Below are positions 1 through 5,166 of a DNA stretch of 5,166 bases, in pieces (the stretch's first letter is position 1; each line of letters starts with the position of its first letter). This DNA is from Pyrinomonadaceae bacterium (lineage in GTDB: Bacteria; Acidobacteriota; Blastocatellia; Pyrinomonadales; Pyrinomonadaceae): positions 1-5,166 of the forward strand of contig JACCRA010000341.1 of assembly GCA_013813825.1 (NCBI GenBank), given 5' to 3'. The position numbers and the translations under genes are program-made. The notes under the pieces are model-generated. The model saw nothing but the letters and a program-made list of their open reading frames with translations, was not told the DNA's origin and ran no database searches.

Positions 1-791
1 GTATCTTTTAGCCCTTCCTTTCTACGATCCCCTTTCTTTGTGTTTGGTTCGTCGGTGTCAGGAAGCCCGGACCTGTATTTGTTCCATAAATGATCCAACA
101 GTTGCTCCACCACGATCCAACTGTCAAGCAACGCTTCGCTCATTTGCCCTTGCGAAAACCGAGAGTAGGCACCGGCGACGAACGCCGGCACCGAAGGCGA
201 AATACTAGCAAGCTGTTTTGCGCGTGAAAGCCGCGTTGCTTTGCCTAGCGCGACTTCCGAGCGCATGGTCCAGTCGGAAACGTCACCTTTGGTGAGTCTT
301 TCCCAAGGGCTCGTCTGCCGGTCGCGGTAAGACTCGCGTCCGCCGTGTCCTCTCGTGATAATCGCATGACCGTCTTGATATTCCCCGCCAGCGATCTGAG
401 CGGGAGCTGCCGGCTCCGAAACCACGCCGTGAAATGCTAACTCGCAGATCAGGAGGTTGAACGAGCGCGCCACGTCCTCTTGAAAACGCCTTTTATCTTC
501 GTAATCCGGGGGAAGTTCTCCGTAAGGCAACTTTGTAATGTCGGAAAAAGTGTCGGGAGGGCGGACGAATAGCCCGCTCATGCGTGTGACCATGACCTCG
601 TGTGAATCGGTGGTGATACGGCAGAGCACCTCGGAGTACCAGCCGTAGTTTGGTTTAAGTGATGAAAAGTCACCGCTGACGATGAGGGAAGTGGGGACTG
701 GCGGACGCTGCCCAAATAATCCTAATGGATATAGGTAAGTCCCAATGACCCTCTCCGGCTTCGCTTGCGAGCCGCTCGACTTACTACTCAC
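1..791 (-). CDS. HEPN/Apea-like protein, 3' end cut by left edge
   Basis: This frame is open without a stop from position 803 down to the left edge; the first 263 codons from a GTG at 791 are visible. GTG 791 was chosen because an excellent Shine-Dalgarno (GAGGTGA) lies 9 bases upstream and overlaps the stop codon of the preceding gene. The N-terminal half (about residues 15-150) matches nothing I recognise; it is globular, with no signal peptide or membrane segment. Residues 205-263 are helical and carry a pattern I associate with HEPN/Apea-like domains: an aromatic/Gln/Glu run, then W225-x3-E229, W236 and a basic RRK (256-258) followed by LKD. The catalytic R-x4-6-H motif of HEPN RNases would fall beyond the edge, so nuclease activity cannot be judged. 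Base composition is less GC-rich than in the genes to the right. That it is a gene is fairly sure; the HEPN assignment is from pattern memory only. Confidence 0.8.
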   Translation of the reverse strand, partial: MSSKSSGSQAKPERVIGTYLYPLGLFGQRPPVPTSLIVSGDFSSLKPNYGWYSEVLCRITTDSHEVMVTRMSGLFVRPPDTFSDITKLPYGELPPDYEDKRRFQEDVARSFNLLICELAFHGVVSEPAAPAQIAGGEYQDGHAIITRGHGGRESYRDRQTSPWERLTKGDVSDWTMRSEVALGKATRLSRAKQLASISPSVPAFVAGAYSRFSQGQMSEALLDSWIVVEQLLDHLWNKYRSGLPDTDEPNTKKGDRRKEGLKD

Positions 792-800
792 AGCAGTTAC

Positions 801-1574
801 TCACCTCGCCGCTTTCTCAAGCTCATCGAGTAGTATCCTGTTCACCTCTCCATCTTGGCCGATGTCTCTAGCATCGCCGGAACTCTCGACAAAGGTAATC
901 ACCGCGAGTAGTTGGTACAAATCGCCGGACAGTTTTGGGGTAAGCACGTTCGCGAACGGAGAGAGCGCCTCACTCGTTTCTCTGATCGCAGACGTTATTT
1001 CATCCAGAGTTTTCCGCTGCCGCTTTACATTGTCGATTATCGCGCGCAAATTCTGGATGTCCGTCACCGATACTTCTGAGTCGGTAAGAACAGCAAATGC
1101 CTCGCTCACAAAGTGATGATTGAGGAGTCGAAGATTCCCTGCTCCGTCGATGCCGCCATTAAGCACCCTGCCATCACTCCCGCACTGCGGGCACGGCCCC
1201 GCAACGCTGTCCGCCACATAGCCAAACGGAATACCGAAGCCAAAGACGGTATAGCAGGTCTCACACACAGCCGGCACCTCTAAGGACCTTTTGTCCCAGA
1301 ATGTCCTCTGCATAGTTGAACCAGTGATCGTGCTGAAAATTTCTTCAACAATCTGCTTGCCTACCCCGTCAAACTTGTACATCAGAGTCATGGACTGCAC
1401 TGTGTTTGCCGCCGCCCCGTCGAAAATCCACAGCACGTCTGTGAAGACAATGTTCTTCAAACGTAAAATTCCGCCGCTGTATATCAGCCTACAGTTCTCG
1501 AAGCGGCAGCCCTCGTACTCGGCAGAGTCAATGTGTATCTCTTGATTGGAAAATCTCTTGCCTTCATGTCTCAT
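801..1574 (-). CDS. Pentapeptide-like/zinc-ribbon protein of unknown function
   Basis: 257 residues. The N-terminal part (about 14-55) has alternating C-x-F-x2-C-x-L spacing around C23 and C28, followed by beta-rich segments, resembling a short pentapeptide-repeat-like beta helix. A zinc ribbon follows: C104-x2-C107 and C128-x2-C131-G, with a hydrophobic stretch (110-120) between the knuckles. The C-terminal third (about 165-257) is predicted helical, with a polar region at 170-200 that could be a coiled coil; there is no convincing transmembrane segment or signal peptide. ATG 1574 is the only ATG start before an in-frame stop at 1590-1592; the ribosome site before it is weak (GAAGG, 12 bases away). 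It starts 28 bases after the M20 peptidase stop and its own stop lies inside the ribosome site of the next gene, so it is probably the first gene of a two-gene unit. Function unknown; a sensing or nucleic-acid-binding role for the ribbon is inference. Confidence 0.85.
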   Translation of the reverse strand: MRHEGKRFSNQEIHIDSAEYEGCRFENCRLIYSGGILRLKNIVFTDVLWIFDGAAANTVQSMTLMYKFDGVGKQIVEEIFSTITGSTMQRTFWDKRSLEVPAVCETCYTVFGFGIPFGYVADSVAGPCPQCGSDGRVLNGGIDGAGNLRLLNHHFVSEAFAVLTDSEVSVTDIQNLRAIIDNVKRQRKTLDEITSAIRETSEALSPFANVLTPKLSGDLYQLLAVITFVESSGDARDIGQDGEVNRILLDELEKAAR

Positions 1575-1602
1575 CTGACCGTCCCGCCTTCACATTCATC
1601 AC

Positions 1603-2766
1603 TCATTGTTGATTCCGCGTCGCCAACTCGCCGTTGAGGCGCATGATCTCGATGGTCATTTCGGTGGAGGCGTACATGTCTTTCACGTCGAGCCATTCCT
1701 TGACAGTGTGGATGGCGCGCATTCCCGTCCCTAAATTGGCGCACTCGATGCCTTTTTTGTTGAAGATGTTGGCATCGCAGCCGCCGCCTGAAGCCATTGT
1801 TTCGACCGACAGGCCGAGGCGCGAGGCCGCGCCCTTGACGAGACGGACGACGCGCGAATCGTCCGCCACGTCCATCGCCCAATACTCGCGATTGATGTGC
1901 GACTCGACGCGGGCTTTGGTTGTGATGCCGGCGACGGTGACTTCGTGCTTGGCCGCCGCGTCTTCGAGGCATTTGATCATGTGCGCGGTCTGGGCTTCGA
2001 GTTTGGCGTCGTCGAGCGAGCGCGCCTCGCCGCGTAGCGTGACAAGATTTGTAGTGACGTTCGTCGCCCGGCCGCCTTCGATGACGCCGATGTTGGCGGT
2101 CGTCTCCGCGTCGATGCGTCCGAGTTTCATGTTGTGGATGGCTTCGGCGGCGATGCGGATCGCGGAGATGCCTTCTTCGGGCGCGACGCCGGCGTGCGAT
2201 TCGAGACCGTGGATACGAAACTCCATGTGATTGGCGGATGGCCCTTTGGTGAAGAGGAAGCCGGGATCATCGGAGTCGAAGACGATGCCGTACTTGGCTT
2301 TGAGCCGCGACACGTCCACGTTTTTCGCGCCGAGCAGTCCAACCTCTTCGCAGATCGAGAAGACGGCTTCGATGGGCGCATGCGGAATGTTTTGCTCTTG
2401 GAGGCAGCGAATGGTTTCGAGGATCACGGAGCAGCCGGACTTGTCGTCGCCGCCGAGAATGGTGGTCCCGTCGGAGCGGATGATGTCGCCCTCGACGACG
2501 GGCTTAACGCCCTCGCCGGGGATCACGGTGTCCATATGCGCGCTCATCATAATCGTCTCCGCACCCGGAATTGTGCCGGGAAAGCGCGCGATGACGTTTC
2601 CACTGTTGCCGCCGACGGCCGCGCCCGCGTCGTCGATCTCGACTTCCGCGCCCATCGCTTCGCAGTACGATTTAATCCGCTCCGCCACGTCGCGCTCCTT
2701 GCGCGAATGACTATCGATCTGGACCAATTCGAGTAATAGATTCTTGATGCGCTCCTGATTGATCAT
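1603..2766 (-). CDS. M20 family metallopeptidase, PepT-like
   Basis: 387 residues, a zinc-dependent exopeptidase of the M20 (PepT-like) group, expected to cleave N-terminal residues from short peptides in the cytoplasm. All family zinc and catalytic residues are visible (numbering from ATG 2766): H77-x-D79, the bridging Asp D107 in a GGDDKSG motif, general base E140 and ligand E141 in the EEVG motif, D164, and H353 near the C-terminus. The lid/dimerisation domain lies at about 175-285 and includes SHAG-x-APEEG. No signal peptide. The frame can be opened 14 codons further to a TTG at 2808, but ATG 2766 has a strong ribosome site (GGAGG, 5 bases away) and begins where M20 proteins usually begin. 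Length and motifs are complete, so it should be active; the exact substrate (tripeptides as in PepT, or other peptides) is not determined by sequence. It lies between the DUF374 gene upstream and the zinc-ribbon gene 28 bases downstream. Confidence 0.95.
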   Translation of the reverse strand: MINQERIKNLLLELVQIDSHSRKERDVAERIKSYCEAMGAEVEIDDAGAAVGGNSGNVIARFPGTIPGAETIMMSAHMDTVIPGEGVKPVVEGDIIRSDGTTILGGDDKSGCSVILETIRCLQEQNIPHAPIEAVFSICEEVGLLGAKNVDVSRLKAKYGIVFDSDDPGFLFTKGPSANHMEFRIHGLESHAGVAPEEGISAIRIAAEAIHNMKLGRIDAETTANIGVIEGGRATNVTTNLVTLRGEARSLDDAKLEAQTAHMIKCLEDAAAKHEVTVAGITTKARVESHINREYWAMDVADDSRVVRLVKGAASRLGLSVETMASGGGCDANIFNKKGIECANLGTGMRAIHTVKEWLDVKDMYASTEMTIEIMRLNGELATRNQQ

Positions 2767-2787
2767 GCTCTCCTCCGGCAGGGATTG

Positions 2788-2850
2788 GTTTAAAGCTTCA
2801 GGTTTCAAGTTTAAGATTCCGCCAACTTGAAAGCCGAAACTGGGAACTGA
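2788..2850. repeat. Degenerate heptamer repeats in inverted arrangement
   Basis: Read on the plus strand, four contiguous 7-base units at 2788-2815 fit G(T/C)TT(A/C)A(A/G). After an 8-base spacer (2816-2823), three units at 2824-2844 plus a partial one fit the reverse complement of the same motif. The inner units can pair: TTTCAAGTT (2803-2811) is the exact inverse of AACTTGAAA (2824-2832), a 9-bp stem with a 12-base loop. The array lies between the DUF374 stop and the M20 ribosome site, so on the minus strand it would sit in the M20 leader. No T-run follows the stem in either direction, so it is not a classic terminator. I see no other gene in 2767-2897. Confidence 0.55.
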
Positions 2851-2897
2851 TTTTGCGCCATCGTACTACACGCGGCGCGGCGCACGCTATCCGCAAT

Positions 2898-3656
2898 TTA
2901 GCGGCTGATGCGGTCGAGCGCCTGTTGCAGTTCGTCGCGTTTCCGTTCGAGCAGCGCGTCGTCGGCGTTCGCCGGGACATAGATCGGCGGGGCGATCAGG
3001 ACGCGGGCGCGGGCGAAGGGCGCGGGGACTTGAAAGCGATCCCAACTGGGCGCAGCGGAATAGCACGACGAGTTGATCGAGAAAGGCAGAATCGGCTGGC
3101 CGGTTTTTTTGGCGAGCAGCACCGCGCCCAACTTGGCGACGTGGCGGGGGCCGCGCGGGCCGTCGATGGTAAAAGCCGTGGGCCGCCCGGCTCGCACCAG
3201 TTTGATCATTTCGACAAGCGCGCCGACGCCGCCGCGCGACGAAGAGCCGCGCGCCGCGCCGTAGCCGAACCGCTGAATGAAGCGCGCGATGTATTCGCCG
3301 TCGAAACTCCGCGAAGTCATCACCACGATGCCGCGTCGCCGCCAGAAATAAGTGGCGAGGAAAACGCGGTCGTGCCAGAAAGTGTAAATCGGAAATTGTC
3401 CGCCGCTGGTCGCCGCCTCCCAATGCTCCCACCCCTTGACCTCGAAGCGCGTGGTCGCTCCGATCAGCTTGATCAACACGAAAAAGGCGAGATCGGCGGC
3501 GCGGATGAGCAGCCGCTGCTTGAGCGTGTAGGCCGACAAATCGGCGCGAGCGTAGGCGCGCCGGAGCGTCTCTTCCGCAGGGCGGTCGCCGCGCTCGCGC
3601 CCGCCCTGCCGCGCGGCGTCTTCGTGTCGCTTGATGTGTTCGACGGATGCCTGCAT
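2898..3656 (-). CDS. DUF374 lysophospholipid acyltransferase-like protein
   Basis: 252 residues, a member of the DUF374 branch of the lysophospholipid/glycerolipid acyltransferase superfamily, presumed to transfer an acyl chain to an envelope lipid at the inner face of the cytoplasmic membrane. The N-terminus (1-45) is charged; one hydrophobic anchor spans about 49-66. Family landmarks follow in order: TTRFEVKG (68-75), FWHD (93-96), SRSFDGEYIARF (115-126), RGSSSRGG (136-143) and the strongly conserved FTIDGPRGP (162-170). The canonical HX4D acyltransferase box is not present as such: W94-H95 lacks Asp at +5, which I believe is usual for this family. ATG 3656 has no clear ribosome site, so the first 40 residues may be over- or under-extended. 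It is divergent from the signalling gene at 3885 and 131 bases upstream of the M20 gene. Very high GC. Acyl donor and acceptor unknown. Confidence 0.9.
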   Translation of the reverse strand: MQASVEHIKRHEDAARQGGRERGDRPAEETLRRAYARADLSAYTLKQRLLIRAADLAFFVLIKLIGATTRFEVKGWEHWEAATSGGQFPIYTFWHDRVFLATYFWRRRGIVVMTSRSFDGEYIARFIQRFGYGAARGSSSRGGVGALVEMIKLVRAGRPTAFTIDGPRGPRHVAKLGAVLLAKKTGQPILPFSINSSCYSAAPSWDRFQVPAPFARARVLIAPPIYVPANADDALLERKRDELQQALDRISR

Positions 3657-3741
3657 GTGAAATGGTTGGGCGAGTCTAGCAGAAAAACCGTTTGTCGTCC
3701 GTAGCCTGAGGCGCGGAACATTTGGGGCGGGAAAATGACTG

Positions 3742-3771
3742 CTGACGACAGACGTTTCTTCGTGCTATATT
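3742..3771 (+). promoter_or_regulatory. Extended -10 promoter for the receiver/kinase gene
   Basis: CTGACG (3742-3747, 4 of 6 matches to the -35 consensus) is followed after 18 bases by TATATT (3766-3771, 5 of 6 matches), with TG one base before it (3763-3764), the extended -10 arrangement. Transcription would start near 3778, giving a leader of about 107 bases. It is the only AT-rich -10-like element in this GC-rich divergent intergenic region (3657-3884) with a fair -35. Predicted by eye only. Confidence 0.55.
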
Positions 3772-3884
3772 TTAGAACCTCGCGCCGCGCGGCGGCGTAG
3801 ATAGTTGCCGGATGACGTGTTTTAGCCCCGACGCGCACCCCGACCCTCCCTGTTTGATCGTTAAGGATTGGAAATAACCCCTAG

Positions 3885-4778
3885 ATGGATAAACGGCGAA
3901 TCCTGATCGTTGATGCCAATGAGGAACTGCGGACGCTGCTGGCGCAGGTGCTGGCCGAACTCGGCCACGAAGTGGTGGCAATGGGCAGCCGCGACGAGGC
4001 GCTCGAACGCGACGACCTCGAAGAGTTTGATCTGATCATCAGCGATTTGACGGACGATACCGAGAGCGGCGTGCAGATCGTCAGCGAGTTGAAGCGCAAG
4101 AGCCTGCTCGTGCCCGTCGTCGTCTCTTCAGCGGAAGCGCAGACGCACGGCGTCATCAAAGCCTTCAAGATGGGCGCGTCCAACTTTCTGCGCCGGCCTT
4201 ACGACAAGGAAGAGCTACAAGCCATCGTCGATAAAACTCTCAGTTACAAGCTGCGCTTCGTTGAAGATGTGAAGGTGCTGCCGTTCGTCCACGAAAAGAT
4301 CGAATTCGAGTTGCCGAGCGAACTATCGCTGATGAACGGCGTGCTCCATTACCTGCACGAGCGCGTGATCCAACTCGGCGTCATCAACCCGGAACGCTCG
4401 AATCTGTTCATCGCCCTTGACGAAGCGTTCGTCAACGCCGTCAAGCACGGCAATAAGTTCGACCACCAGAAACTCGTCCGCATTACCGCCGACCTCTCGG
4501 CCAGCGAAGCCCGCTTCACCATCGAGGACGAGGGCGAAGGCTTCCAAGTCAACGACATCCCCGACCCACTCGATCCGACCAACCTCTTCAAGACTTCTGG
4601 GCGCGGAGTGCTGCTCATTTACAACATCATGGACGAAGTTGTGTACAATGAGCGCGGCAACCGCCTGACGATGATCAAGCGACCCGATAACACTTTCGAC
4701 CGGCAATTGATTGAGAAACTCACTCCGCCAGAAGAGGCAGCCCCGACCGCCGGCAAGAACGGACACGGGGAACACTGA
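3885..4778 (+). CDS. Receiver domain fused to RsbW-type ATPase/anti-sigma kinase
   Basis: 297 residues in two domains. Residues 4-118 are a CheY-like receiver: D10, phospho-acceptor D54 in the SDLTDD segment, S82 at the Thr/Ser position and the GASNFLRRP turn (97-105). Residues about 138-266 are a GHKL ATPase of the HATPase_c_2 (RsbW/SpoIIAB) kind: N-box E180, N184, H188, G189, N190; G1 box DEGEGF (215-220); G2 box GRG (239-241) followed by LLIYNIMDEV. There is no His-phosphotransfer domain, so it is not a classic histidine kinase. By family, such kinases phosphorylate an anti-anti-sigma (STAS) protein or hold a sigma factor; here the receiver presumably gates that activity. The receiver is atypical: Ala11 stands where the second acidic-pocket residue usually is, and Arg104 replaces the invariant Lys. 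The tail (281-297) is disordered. ATG 3885 is fixed by a TAG directly before it; the ribosome site is weak (GGA, 12 bases away). No STAS or sigma gene is in the window. Confidence 0.93.
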   Translation: MDKRRILIVDANEELRTLLAQVLAELGHEVVAMGSRDEALERDDLEEFDLIISDLTDDTESGVQIVSELKRKSLLVPVVVSSAEAQTHGVIKAFKMGASNFLRRPYDKEELQAIVDKTLSYKLRFVEDVKVLPFVHEKIEFELPSELSLMNGVLHYLHERVIQLGVINPERSNLFIALDEAFVNAVKHGNKFDHQKLVRITADLSASEARFTIEDEGEGFQVNDIPDPLDPTNLFKTSGRGVLLIYNIMDEVVYNERGNRLTMIKRPDNTFDRQLIEKLTPPEEAAPTAGKNGHGEH

Positions 4779-4812
4779 TCCCGCCTTCGTCGCCGCCCCT
4801 GCTTCCGCCGAT

Positions 4813-5166
4813 TTGGTCGCTGCTGGTGGCGCGGCACAATCCGTCATCCGAGAAGAATCATTCTGGCAAGCGTGGCGCTGGTGGCTGCCCATCGCGGCTG
4901 TGGCGCTGCTGCTGGCGCTCTTCTTCGTCGATCCGTTCGCGGGCGATTGGGACGCGCTCGATTACGCGATCCTCGCCCTGCGCGGCGAGCCGTCGTCGAT
5001 GCTCTTTGGCCGGATGCTCTTCATCTTCCAGAATCATCTGGCCTTCCGCGTCGCGCATGGCCTCTTCGGTTTGCAACCGGAACAGGCCTATCTGCTTTTC
5101 AAATATCTCGTCGTCGCACAGAGTCCGTTGGCCGTCGTGGCGTGCTGGGCGCTGGTGCGCGAACTG
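4813..5166 (+). CDS. Polytopic membrane protein, GT-C-like, cut by right edge
   Basis: An open frame runs off the right edge. The coding-like part has an Ala-rich cytoplasmic N-tail, an aromatic juxtamembrane stretch (FWQAWRWW), a first transmembrane helix at about residues 25-41, a first outer loop with several acidic residues (DPFAGDWDALDY), and a second hydrophobic stretch near the edge (about 93-115). A hydrophobic helix followed by an acidic first loop is the start expected of GT-C-type membrane glycosyltransferases (PMT/ArnT-like), but only about 118 residues are visible and no family can be fixed. The start is unclear: there is no ATG in frame. TTG 4813 avoids overlap with the previous gene but has no ribosome site; TTG 4711, the first codon after an in-frame stop at 4708, would overlap it by 68 bases. 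It lies 34 bases after the signalling gene with no terminator between, so co-transcription is likely. Confidence 0.7.
   Translation, partial: MVAAGGAAQSVIREESFWQAWRWWLPIAAVALLLALFFVDPFAGDWDALDYAILALRGEPSSMLFGRMLFIFQNHLAFRVAHGLFGLQPEQAYLLFKYLVVAQSPLAVVACWALVREL

Noticed and set aside
88..125. Two similar GATCCAAC(A/T)G stretches
   Set aside because: Short, imperfect and inside coding sequence of the HEPN-like gene; explained by similar codons for neighbouring residues.
745..1116. Plus-strand frame of 123 codons
   Set aside because: It is Ser-rich and antisense to the zinc-ribbon gene and to the start of the HEPN-like gene, whose coupling signal gives better support to the minus strand.
1634..2736. 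Three plus-strand frames of 159-200 codons opposite the M20 gene
   Set aside because: They mirror an unmistakable M20 peptidase with all metal ligands; none shows a recognisable domain.
2764..2808. Extended start (TTG 2808) for the M20 gene
   Set aside because: The 14 extra codons run through the heptamer repeat; ATG 2766 has a strong ribosome site at proper spacing.
3673..3700. Minus-strand extended -10-like TGC-TAGACT before the DUF374 gene
   Set aside because: The only -35-like hexamer is 15 bases away and poor, and the transcript would be nearly leaderless; too weak to annotate.
2853..3704. Long plus-strand open frame (283 codons) opposite the DUF374 gene
   Set aside because: It is longer than the real gene but its translation is Arg/Ala-rich without family motifs, while the minus strand carries the DUF374 motifs in order. 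It is a typical GC-rich shadow frame.
4323..4892. Minus-strand frame of 189 codons opposite the signalling gene
   Set aside because: The plus strand encodes the intact N, G1 and G2 boxes of an ATPase; the antisense frame has no motif and crosses into the next gene.

Overview
The window reads as chromosomal DNA of a moderately GC-rich Gram-negative-type bacterium. No rRNA or other taxonomic marker is present. The combination of a DUF374 acyltransferase, a receiver/RsbW-type kinase fusion, a PepT-like peptidase and degenerate intergenic heptamer repeats would fit Acidobacteriota, but that is a guess.

Layout. Positions 1-791 and 801-1574 hold two tightly linked minus-strand genes. The first transcribed (801-1574) encodes a pentapeptide-like/zinc-ribbon protein of unknown function. 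The second (791 down to the left edge, incomplete) encodes a protein that ends, as far as visible, in a HEPN/Apea-like helical segment. The second gene's ribosome binding site overlaps the first gene's stop codon, so they are probably translated together. This pair is visibly less GC-rich (roughly 50% in hand-counted stretches) than the genes to its right (roughly 60-70%) and looks like an accessory module. Upstream of it on the same strand are an M20 (PepT-like) metallopeptidase (1603-2766) and a DUF374 lysophospholipid-acyltransferase-like protein (2898-3656). Between these two lies a short intergenic stretch built of about seven degenerate 7-base units in inverted arrangement.

Positions 3657-3884 are a divergent intergenic region with a good extended -10 promoter facing right. 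It drives a 297-residue protein that joins a CheY-like receiver domain to an RsbW-type HATPase (anti-sigma/serine kinase) domain. The receiver has lost one acidic residue and has Arg in place of the usual conserved Lys. Immediately downstream, and cut by the right edge, is a multi-pass membrane protein resembling polytopic GT-C-like glycosyltransferases; its start is uncertain.

The four right-hand genes look like ordinary chromosomal functions: peptide turnover, lipid or envelope acylation, partner-switch signalling and a membrane enzyme. The left-hand pair is the best candidate for something undescribed. A zinc-ribbon protein coupled to a HEPN-like protein is an arrangement compatible with a stress, toxin or phage-defence module, but nothing in the window proves that.
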